This document shows positions 6,559 through 11,427 of a stretch of 11,427 nt of DNA, piece after piece. Each line of letters begins with the position of its first letter. The first letter of the stretch is position 1. The DNA is from Candidatus Aenigmatarchaeota archaeon (lineage in GTDB: Archaea; Aenigmatarchaeota; Aenigmatarchaeia; PWEA01; JACRMZ01). Location of the stretch: the NCBI GenBank assembly GCA_016219455.1, contig JACRMZ010000049.1:1-11427 (forward strand), read 5' to 3'. The notes beneath the pieces were generated by a model. That model had not been told where the DNA came from. It saw nothing but the letters and a program-made list of their open reading frames with translations, and searched no databases. The position numbers and the translations under genes were made by a program.

Positions 6559-7581
6559 GTGAAAGCACTGAGGAAGATGACGCCTTCGGAGGGCCTTAAG
6601 ATTTCCGAAGCGGAAACGCCGAAAATCGGCAGGAACGATGTTCTAGTCCGCGTCCGCGCAGCCTCGCTCTGCGGGACGGACGTCCATATCTACAAATGGC
6701 ACGAGCCGTGGTCGTCACGGATAAAGACTCCTCGCACACTGGGGCACGAATTCTGCGGCGATGTCGTTGAGATTGGGAAAGATGTGAAAACACTGGCAAA
6801 GGGCAATTTCATTTCAGCCGAGTCCCATATATGGTGCAATTCATGCTTCCAGTGCAAACTAGGGAACAAGCATGTCTGCGACAAAATGAAGCTTTTTGGA
6901 ATCGATGTTGACGGGGGCTTTGCCGAGTTCGTTTCCGTCCCGGAACAAAACGCATGGAAAAACCCCAAGGGCATGAAACCCGAGATAGCGACGTTGCAAG
7001 AGTCTTTGGGGAACTCTGTTTACACTGTTTTTTCCGGCGAGGCAAAGAACCAGACATTCACCATTTTCGGAATGGGCCCGACTGGCCTGTTTTCAACAGG
7101 CGTTGCGAAAGCGGCGGGAGCGAAAAAAATAATCGTTGTCGGCGACAACAAATTCCAGCTGAACATAGCAAAAAAGATGGGCGCTGACGTTTTGATAAAC
7201 CGGTTCGATGAGGACGTTGAAAAACGCATAACGGAAGAAGCGCCTCAGGGAGCGGACGTTTTCCTCGATATGGCAGGCGCTGAAGCGGCGCTCCAGCAGG
7301 GCTTTAGGACATTAAGGAGGGGCGGGCGCGCCACGCTGCTTGGACTTCCCACCAAACCAGTCACGTTAGAGTGGGCAAAAGACGTCGTTCTCAAGGAAGC
7401 GCACATAAATGGCATATGGGGCCGCCGTATCTGGGAAACGTGGGAAACGATGGCTTCGCTCCTGAAAGGGAAACTTGATATAACTCCTGTCATAACCCAT
7501 AAGCTCCGGCTGGAAGAGTTTGAGAAAGCGATTGAACTTTCAACTTCTGGAAAAGCCGGGAAGATTGTATTGTATCCGTGA
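6559..7581 (+). CDS. tdh: L-threonine 3-dehydrogenase
   Basis: A 340-residue zinc medium-chain dehydrogenase that oxidises L-threonine to 2-amino-3-ketobutyrate with NAD+. Catalytic zinc ligands are C38 (SLCGTDVHIYKWHEPW, characteristic of Tdh) and H63-E64 (GHEFCG). The structural zinc lobe has all four cysteines, C93-x2-C96-x2-C99-x7-C107. The nucleotide fold has GMGPTG (171-176), with Asp196 ending the second strand, which favours NAD over NADP. The C-terminal GIWGRRIWETWETM and LDITPVITH segments also fit threonine dehydrogenase. The start is a GTG at 6559, supported by a TATA-like element 25 bases upstream and by family length. It is divergent from kbl, its pathway partner. The stop is three bases from the convergent vsr stop codon. 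Confidence 0.95.
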   Translation: MKALRKMTPSEGLKISEAETPKIGRNDVLVRVRAASLCGTDVHIYKWHEPWSSRIKTPRTLGHEFCGDVVEIGKDVKTLAKGNFISAESHIWCNSCFQCKLGNKHVCDKMKLFGIDVDGGFAEFVSVPEQNAWKNPKGMKPEIATLQESLGNSVYTVFSGEAKNQTFTIFGMGPTGLFSTGVAKAAGAKKIIVVGDNKFQLNIAKKMGADVLINRFDEDVEKRITEEAPQGADVFLDMAGAEAALQQGFRTLRRGGRATLLGLPTKPVTLEWAKDVVLKEAHINGIWGRRIWETWETMASLLKGKLDITPVITHKLRLEEFEKAIELSTSGKAGKIVLYP

Positions 7582-7584
7582 TAG

Positions 7585-7977
7585 TTACTTTAGCTCTTTA
7601 GAAATCCTTTCAATTACCTTTGGCATATTTTTCAGCGAATGCTCCCATACTCTCACGACTTTCCACCCCTCCTTTTTGATAGCATTGTTTTTCCTTTTGT
7701 CCCTCTCAACATTCCTCTTGAGCTTAGGTACCCAATATCTTTTGTTGCTTTTTGGTAAGTGGGAATGCCATGGGCACTGATGCCAAAAACAACCATCAAC
7801 AAAAATGGCGACCTTCTTTTTTGGGAAAGCGATGTCAATTTTGTGCTTTCCATAATGCATCCTATGCGGAAAACCCGCTTTTTTCAGGTTATTGCTTAGA
7901 ATCTTCTCTGGTAGGGTATTTTTACTCTTTATCGCTGACATAACCCTAGAGCGGCTTTCTCTTGATATCCTATCCAT
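7585..7977 (-). CDS. vsr: Vsr-type mismatch (very short patch repair) endonuclease
   Basis: A 130-residue endonuclease that nicks 5' of the T in T:G mismatches arising when 5-methylcytosine deaminates. Family motifs in order: RSRVMSAIKSKNTLPE (with Glu24), HKIDIAFPKKKVAIFVDG (catalytic Asp48), CFWHQCP (63-69, His66), LPKSN...YW...K, and GWKVVRVWEH. Cys68 and His71 with nearby residues could form the structural zinc site. Length is normal and all expected active-site residues are present. It is divergent from the restriction gene by 36 bases and lies beside an intact C5-methyltransferase, so its target is probably the deaminated form of that enzyme's site rather than the Dcm site. Its stop is three bases from tdh. 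Strongly supported as Vsr; the sequence specificity is inferred. Confidence 0.95.
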   Translation of the reverse strand: MDRISRESRSRVMSAIKSKNTLPEKILSNNLKKAGFPHRMHYGKHKIDIAFPKKKVAIFVDGCFWHQCPWHSHLPKSNKRYWVPKLKRNVERDKRKNNAIKKEGWKVVRVWEHSLKNMPKVIERISKELK

Positions 7978-7983
7978 AAACCA

Positions 7984-7990
7984 CTTAAAT
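7984..7990 (+). promoter_or_regulatory. TATA element for the restriction-modification genes
   Basis: CTTAAAT is centred 27 bases before the ATG at 8014, predicting a leaderless transcript. It lies only 7-13 bases upstream of the vsr start codon on the other strand, so transcription factors bound here would cover the vsr transcript start. Confidence 0.55.
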
Positions 7991-8001
7991 CAATACTATG
8001 C

Positions 8002-8009
8002 AATTATTA
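8002..8009 (-). promoter_or_regulatory. TATA-like element for vsr
   Basis: The minus-strand bases TAATAATT are centred about 28 bases before the vsr ATG at 7977. They lie immediately upstream of the restriction gene start at 8014, so the two promoters are interlocked in 36 bases. Confidence 0.45.
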
Positions 8010-8013
8010 GTGC

Positions 8014-8861
8014 ATGGTATCCAATGTTCTTGAAGCAATTAACAACATTGCTATTGGAAAAGAGGTTAATTTATCTAGATATCCATCAGATGAGTCACGC
8101 AGGATATTGGCAGTTGGAAAACCACTAGAAGCATACTCCAAGGATGCTTTTTGCAATTCATTTTCCGCGACGCTGGAAAGAAAAACGGAAATCCACAGAT
8201 TACACTTTTCTTATTCTGGAAGCGATTCCGCTCCGCCAGACTTCATGCTGAAGGGGGGAGATGCATTTGAGGTAAAAAAGCTAGAAGGCTACGGAGAAAT
8301 ACAACTGAACAGTTCCCGCCCAAGGATCTTCTGCTTCGGTCAGATACACGAATAAGCGAAGCATGCAAAACTGCAGAAGACTGGGACAAAAAAGATGTTT
8401 TCTACATTATGGGCACAGTACCTAAGGGCTCAGATATGCTAAAAGGTTTGTTTATTATCCACGGGAAGTGCTATGCTGCAAACAATAAAACATACGAGGA
8501 TGCGGCAACTCCAGTTAAACGGGCTTTAGAGGACCTTTTGGAAGATACGGAAGCGGCAGACACCAATGAGCTTGGAAGATTCAATTACGTTGATCCTTTG
8601 AAAATCACAAAGTTGCGTGTCCGTGGAATGTGGATAATCGCACATCCAAAAGCCGTTTTTGAGAAGTTCATAAAAATTGACAAATCGTGCAAATTCTCGC
8701 TTTTTTCTGTCATAACAGAAGAAAAATACAACTCTTACACCAAAAGCTCTATTGATAAGCTGGAGAAATGCAAAACAATTAAAGTTGAAAACATAATGAT
8801 TACGAATCCCAACAATACCATGTCAGAAATAAAGGCTAAACTAATAAGTTGCAAGTGGTAA
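8014..8861 (+). pseudogene. NgoPII-like type II restriction endonuclease, frameshifted
   Basis: Two frames together encode one endonuclease resembling R.NgoPII (GGCC), judged from remembered family motifs. The first part (8014-8355) has a PD-(D/E)xK active site with D76 in PPDFMLKGGDAF and E86-x-K88 in EVKK. It ends in frame at a stop, 8353-8355. After residue Pro103 (8320-8322) the similarity continues one frame back, starting at 8322 with KDLLLRSDTRISEACKTAEDW and running through the motifs TNELGR, VDPLKITKLRVRGMW and TNPNN to the stop at 8861. Joined this way the product is 282 residues, about family length. A single missing base near 8320-8325, probably an A in CCAAG, explains it. The TATA element is 27 bases before the ATG. 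The gap to the methylase ATG is one base. As written the nuclease is truncated after the catalytic residues and probably inactive; a sequencing error is possible. Confidence 0.85.
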
Positions 8862-8862
8862 C

Positions 8863-9906
8863 ATGAAAGTCATATCGCTATTTTCCGGCGCCGGTGGACT
8901 GGATTTAGGCTTTAAGAACGCTGGATTTGACGTTGTTTGGGCAAATGAATATGACCCATCCATTTGGTCTACATTCCAATCAAATTTCCCTGAAACCCAA
9001 CTAGATAAGAGAAGCATAACTAACATACCTTCAAATGAAATCCCGGATGGCGCAATTGGCATAATTGGTGGTCCCCCTTGCCAAAGCTGGAGTGAGGCAG
9101 GGGAAATGCGTGGCATAAATGATGACAGAGGGAAGCTCTTTTTCGAATTTGTGCGGATTCTACAAGACAAACAACCCCTCTTCTTCTTGGCGGAAAATGT
9201 GCCTGGAATGCTCCATTCTAGGCATAATCAAGCAATTGAAAACATACTCAATTCCTTTAGGGAGGCCGGTTACAATGTATCTTTCCCTGAAATCCTAAAT
9301 GCAAATGACTACGCTGTCCCGCAGGAACGCAAACGTGTCTTTTATGTTGGATTCCGGGAAGATTTGGCGGCAGACTTTGAGTTTCCGAAGCCAACATTAA
9401 GGGGGCTGACACTGAAAAACCGCATATGGGACCTGAAAGACAATGCTACCCCCGCAAAGCAATTCAACAAGACTAACGCAGATTCATTGAAAATCCCAAA
9501 CCATGAGTATATGACTGGCACTTTCTCGACAATTTATATGTCTAGGAACCGTGTCCGCTCATGGGATGAACCATCCTTCACAATCCAAGCTGGCGGGAGG
9601 CACGCCCCAATGCATCCACAAGCGCCAAAAATGAAATTCATAGAGAAGAATAGGAGGATTTTTGTGGAAGGCAAAGAACATCTTTACAGGAGGCTTTCAG
9701 TAAGGGAATGCGCAAGGATACAGACATTCCCAGACACGTTTATTTTCCATTATGAAAACGTTGCCGATGGATACAAAATGGTTGGCAACGCCGTGCCGCC
9801 AAAACTGGCAGAAGCCCTGGCAACGCACAAACACTATCAAAACGGATTTATACTAGGCAACAGAACAACTTTTAAAGCCCCGTTCGTCTATACCGGTCAA
9901 GGATAG
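8863..9906 (+). CDS. DNA (cytosine-5) methyltransferase, M.HaeIII-like
   Basis: A 347-residue C5-methylase. Motif I is [12 protein letters not shown] (6-17), binding S-adenosylmethionine. Motif IV is [12 protein letters not shown] with nucleophile Cys73. Motif VI is AENV (110-113), motif [15 protein letters not shown] (154-164) and motif [12 protein letters not shown] (303-313). The recognition region [20 protein letters not shown] and the following HPQAP resemble M.HaeIII closely, which methylates the inner C of GGCC. The specificity is inferred by memory of that protein. It starts one base after the restriction gene stop. No strong Shine-Dalgarno precedes it (GTGGTAAC only). The last nine residues (339-347) are encoded by the first 30 bases of the tRNA-Glu gene, so the natural C-terminus has probably been replaced. 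All catalytic motifs are intact, so methylation should persist even if restriction is lost. Confidence 0.96.
   Translation: MKVISLFSGAGGLDLGFKNAGFDVVWANEYDPSIWSTFQSNFPETQLDKRSITNIPSNEIPDGAIGIIGGPPCQSWSEAGEMRGINDDRGKLFFEFVRILQDKQPLFFLAENVPGMLHSRHNQAIENILNSFREAGYNVSFPEILNANDYAVPQERKRVFYVGFREDLAADFEFPKPTLRGLTLKNRIWDLKDNATPAKQFNKTNADSLKIPNHEYMTGTFSTIYMSRNRVRSWDEPSFTIQAGGRHAPMHPQAPKMKFIEKNRRIFVEGKEHLYRRLSVRECARIQTFPDTFIFHYENVADGYKMVGNAVPPKLAEALATHKHYQNGFILGNRTTFKAPFVYTGQG
9847..9852 (+). promoter_or_regulatory. TATA element for tRNA-Glu inside the methyltransferase gene
   Basis: TTTATA is centred about 27 bases before the first base of the mature tRNA. It lies within the codons for residues 329-330 of the methyltransferase, so tRNA transcription starts from inside the upstream gene. 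Confidence 0.55.
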
Positions 9907-9954
9907 CGGCTTCTCGAGCCGCGGACCTGGGTTCAAATCCCAGACGGGGCACCA
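9877..9954 (+). tRNA. tRNA-Glu (CUC anticodon), CCA encoded
   Basis: The cloverleaf can be folded by hand. The acceptor is GCCCCGT pairing perfectly with ACGGGGC (9944-9950). The D arm is GTCT/GGAT with a GG-containing loop. The anticodon stem is GCGGC/GCCGC (9906-9910 and 9918-9922) around the loop TTCTCGA, giving anticodon CTC at 9913-9915 for GAG (Glu). The variable loop is GGAC, and the T arm CTGGG/CCCAG holds the canonical TTCAAAT loop. The discriminator is A and the CCA end is encoded. The first 30 bases are also the last codons of the methyltransferase frame. There is no intron. Confidence 0.95.
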
Positions 9955-9959
9955 AACCC

Positions 9960-9964
9960 TTTTT
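9960..9964 (+). terminator. Oligo-T terminator after tRNA-Glu
   Basis: Five T residues begin six bases after the encoded CCA, a typical place for archaeal tRNA transcription to stop. It would also end any read-through from the methyltransferase gene. Confidence 0.5.
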
Positions 9965-9998
9965 CTATACATGTTAGTAGAAGGACGGGAACAAACGG

Positions 9999-10004
9999 TT
10001 AAAT
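9999..10004 (+). promoter_or_regulatory. TATA-like element for the 122-residue gene
   Basis: TTAAAT is centred about 26 bases before the ATG at 10028. It supports that start over the in-frame ATG at 9971, which lies 17 bases after the tRNA and has no promoter position outside the tRNA gene. Confidence 0.5.
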
Positions 10005-10027
10005 GTTTGGTAGGGTATGTGAGTAAC

Positions 10028-10396
10028 ATGGAAACAATAAAGAAGATTGAAGTTATGCTAGTTTCTGTAAGGCACAGATCTTTTTTGGATGCAATCGGCA
10101 AAAGGTTTTACGAATGCCCCGTCAAATATAGCCCGCCTGATGCCCAACACATAGCTCTTTACCAAACATCTCCAATATCTGCGATAACGCATATATGCAA
10201 GGTTGGAAAGACGGAGAGGGACGAAGGCAAATCAGCTCTTGCCAAATATCATTTCTCAAGAATAGATGAATTGAACCCACACATTCCTCTGGGCAACACG
10301 TCTCCTGTCCAAGGAAAAACGTATTTGACATTAGAAAAAATAAGGGGGGCCAAAACTGTTGCTGACCTAAGGAAAGCGCGCCAACATTTTCGTTAG
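10028..10396 (+). CDS. Conserved-looking hypothetical protein, possibly PUA/EVE-like
   Basis: 122 residues from the ATG at 10028 (TATA 26 bases upstream); an in-frame ATG at 9971 would give 141. No family is certain. The order is a hydrophobic first strand with a basic turn (IEVMLVSVRHRSFLD), then FYECPVKYSPP, then the stretch HIALYQTSPISAITHICKV (about residues 55-73), and a basic C-terminus (GKTYLTLEKI...DLRKARQHFR). The 'IALYQTSPISAITH + strand' pattern resembles small PUA-superfamily modules (ASCH/EVE type) that bind modified nucleotides, but I recall this only as a general similarity. There is no signal or membrane segment. It is separated from the methylase only by the tRNA, so it might be linked to the defence module, or be an unrelated host gene. 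The basic C-terminus fits nucleic-acid binding. Confidence 0.65.
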   Translation: METIKKIEVMLVSVRHRSFLDAIGKRFYECPVKYSPPDAQHIALYQTSPISAITHICKVGKTERDEGKSALAKYHFSRIDELNPHIPLGNTSPVQGKTYLTLEKIRGAKTVADLRKARQHFR

Positions 10397-10442
10397 CTGT
10401 GAAGCCATAAATTCTGACTGTCCCATAAACAGGCGCAAAAGA

Positions 10443-11003
10443 TTATTTAATTGTGGGTCGCTCCTTCACCCATCGTCCCAGTTTTGCCGCCGCTCTCCCT
10501 CGGTGGGAGACGCGGTTCTTGAGCTCTCGGGGAAAGTGGCATAGGGGGATGCGATAGCCGTCCGGAACAAATATGCGTTCATAAGCCATCACTTCCTTTG
10601 TCGAGTAAATCTTCCTTGATATTTTCCCCTTCCAGACGCCGGAAAAAACCTTGTACTTTCCTTTGTCACCAGAACAGATTGATGTCTTGAAGTGCGCTTT
10701 TCGCGTTTTTCCATCGAGCAATTTTAGCAGTCCGGAAAAACCAAGCGAGCGGAAAGTCCGCTTTGCGTAAAGCCCGGGGAAATCCCTGTATGCGTCAAAG
10801 TAGACGGCCGTGTCTTCGGTGACGACAGGCTTTTTCACGAGGCGATAAGCATCCTTTGCTTTGTTAAGGACGACTTCCTCCGGGGTCTCGCCGCGCTCGT
10901 CAAAATCTATGTTTTTCTGCGATAAGATTATCCCGTATTTGGAAAGCACGTCAGAAATCTCAGCGAACTTGTGGTGGTTGCTTGTAAAAAAGAATGCTTT
11001 CAT
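10443..11003 (-). CDS. ITP/XTP pyrophosphatase (Ham1/RdgB family)
   Basis: 186 residues; hydrolyses non-canonical purine triphosphates (ITP, dITP, XTP) to monophosphate and PPi, keeping them out of DNA and RNA. The substrate motif at the N-terminus is FFTSNHHKFAEI (T7-x-N9, K12, E15), with Ser replacing the usual Gly. ERGETPEEVVLNKA (37-50) and the metal site region VTEDTAVYFDA (61-71) with FPGLYAKR follow. The C-terminal nucleobase motif is LKNRVSHRGRAAAKL. The start at 11003 is preferred over a longer open frame reaching 11081. It is preceded by a strong Shine-Dalgarno (GGAGG, 5-base spacing) and sits in an ATGA overlap with the upstream MC1 gene, so translation is coupled. It converges with the 122-residue gene over a 46-base gap. 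Confidence 0.92.
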   Translation of the reverse strand: MKAFFFTSNHHKFAEISDVLSKYGIILSQKNIDFDERGETPEEVVLNKAKDAYRLVKKPVVTEDTAVYFDAYRDFPGLYAKRTFRSLGFSGLLKLLDGKTRKAHFKTSICSGDKGKYKVFSGVWKGKISRKIYSTKEVMAYERIFVPDGYRIPLCHFPRELKNRVSHRGRAAAKLGRWVKERPTIK

Positions 11004-11269
11004 TTTTGCCTCCGTATCCTGTCGGCGTAGTATATCTTTATTTTCTTCACTTTCGGGCGCCATGCCTCCGTGGCGCCCCACGGCGTCCCCTCGGGGATGG
11101 AGACGCGGACACGCTCGCCGTGGTAAACGTGAACCTTTTTTGTCCCGCGCTCACGAAGCTCTATGCTGGTGTGACCCATTGACGCGGCTTTGAGGGCAGC
11201 CTGCCGCGGCTGCCGTGCCGAGAGTACTATGTCCTTTCCGAGAATCGTGAAATACCTTATCGGGTCCAC
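11000..11269 (-). CDS. MC1-family DNA-binding chromosomal protein
   Basis: An 89-residue, strongly basic protein of the MC1 family, monomeric archaeal architectural proteins that bend DNA and protect it from heat and radiation. The diagnostic core is SARQPRQAALKAAS followed by IELRERGTKKVHVY (residues 17-49), then a Pro/Trp-containing loop (IPEGTPWGATEAWRP) and a basic tail (KVKKIKIYYADRIRRQ). Length is close to the known members. The start is a GTG at 11269: an in-frame stop lies six codons upstream, and a TATA-like element is centred about 26 bases before it. It overlaps the ITPase gene by four bases (ATGA), forming a two-gene operon. It is divergent from the Trm56-like gene. Confidence 0.92.
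   Translation of the reverse strand: MDPIRYFTILGKDIVLSARQPRQAALKAASMGHTSIELRERGTKKVHVYHGERVRVSIPEGTPWGATEAWRPKVKKIKIYYADRIRRQK
11009..11013 (-). promoter_or_regulatory. Strong Shine-Dalgarno for the ITPase gene
   Basis: GGAGG on the minus strand lies inside the 3' end of the MC1 gene, five bases before the ITPase ATG. It is the only clear Shine-Dalgarno noticed in the window and fixes the ITPase start at 11003. Confidence 0.8.
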
Positions 11270-11290
11270 GAGAATCCTTCGCAGCTAACG

Positions 11291-11297
11291 CTTAAAT
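11291..11297. promoter_or_regulatory. Shared bidirectional TATA-like element, MC1 and Trm56-like genes
   Basis: CTTAAAT (minus strand ATTTAAG) is centred on 11294, about 25 bases from the MC1 GTG (11269) and 26 bases from the Trm56 ATG (11320). As at 2657, one element sits midway between two divergent start codons. Confidence 0.55.
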
Positions 11298-11319
11298 CGT
11301 ATTCTTTGCAAACTCGATT

Positions 11320-11427
11320 ATGATTGCAATTCTGCGCTTGTCCCACCGTGTCGGGAGAGACGACAGGACGACTACTCACGTCGGCTTGGCTGCCCGCGCC
11401 CTTGGGGCAGAAAAAATAATCCTTTCC
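11320..11427 (+). CDS. tRNA (cytidine-56-2'-O)-methyltransferase Trm56, N-terminal fragment
   Basis: The first 36 codons are present and the gene continues past the right edge. The translation begins [20 protein letters not shown] and continues with [14 protein letters not shown]. The pattern LRLxHRxxRDxRxTTHVxLxARAxGA is the N-terminal signature of archaeal aTrm56, a SPOUT-fold methylase that 2'-O-methylates C56 in the tRNA T loop. The knot and the SAM site lie further downstream and cannot be checked. The ATG at 11320 is placed about 26 bases after the shared TATA element, so the mRNA is probably leaderless. It is divergent from the MC1 operon. Confidence 0.85.
   Translation, partial: MIAILRLSHRVGRDDRTTTHVGLAARALGAEKIILS

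Noticed and set aside
8316..8325. Programmed -1 ribosomal frameshift in the restriction gene
   Set aside because: The site reads CGC CCA AGG, not a canonical slippery heptamer, and no clear downstream stimulatory structure was seen; mutation or sequencing error is simpler.
9931..9954. tRNA 3' end as an integrase attachment site with a direct repeat
   Set aside because: No second copy of the tRNA 3' segment and no integrase or transposase gene were found in the window; the module lies on the 5' side of the tRNA.
9971..10027. Upstream ATG for the 122-residue gene
   Set aside because: Its promoter would have to lie inside the tRNA gene, and the oligo-T at 9960 would be in the way; the start at 10028 has a TATA at normal spacing.
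11004..11081. Longer N-terminus for the ITPase (26 extra residues)
   Set aside because: It would overlap the MC1 gene extensively; the family starts at the F-x-T/S-x-N motif and the Shine-Dalgarno points to 11003.
1..11427. CRISPR array, insertion sequence or rRNA genes
   Set aside because: No regularly spaced repeats, no transposase-like frames with terminal inverted repeats and no rRNA-like sequence were noticed.

Overview
The window is archaeal. It carries ABCE1/Rli1, an MC1-type chromosomal protein, the start of a Trm56-type tRNA methyltransferase, an archaeal-style Mre11 start, and AT-rich TATA elements about 25-30 bases before most start codons. Base composition is moderate and genes are packed tightly, with no gene-free stretch above about 100 bases. 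The exact lineage cannot be read from the sequence; a DPANN-type or other euryarchaeal-grade metagenomic genome is my guess.

Layout. 1-784 (minus): the start of an Mre11-like nuclease, a small treble-clef zinc protein and an unrecognised 118-residue protein. 866-2629 (minus): the ribosome-recycling ATPase ABCE1. 2685-3308 (plus): an unknown membrane-anchored beta-rich protein, divergent from ABCE1 and sharing one TATA element with it. 3354-4412 (plus): a cytosolic trypsin-like protease. 4440-5285 (plus): a divergent short-chain dehydrogenase. 5328-6500 (minus) and 6559-7581 (plus): 2-amino-3-ketobutyrate CoA ligase and threonine 3-dehydrogenase, which together turn threonine into glycine and acetyl-CoA.

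7585-9906 is a defence module: a Vsr mismatch endonuclease (minus), a restriction endonuclease that resembles NgoPII and is broken by a one-base frameshift, and an intact M.HaeIII-like cytosine-C5 methyltransferase (expected GGCC specificity). The methyltransferase reading frame runs 30 bases into a tRNA-Glu(CUC) gene at 9877-9954, so the tRNA promoter lies inside the methyltransferase coding sequence. After the tRNA comes a small unknown gene (10028-10396). The right end holds the pair MC1 - ITP/XTP pyrophosphatase (minus, ATGA overlap with a clear Shine-Dalgarno) and, divergently, the first 36 codons of a Trm56-like tRNA 2'-O-methyltransferase.

Two themes stand out. First, most genes look leaderless, and several divergent pairs appear to be driven from one near-palindromic TATA element. 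Second, the restriction-modification module appears to be decaying: the nuclease is frameshifted, while the methylase and its mismatch-repair partner look intact. It has fused its 3' end to a tRNA gene. The best candidate for something undescribed is the 122-residue protein beyond the tRNA, followed by the ABCE1-paired membrane protein.
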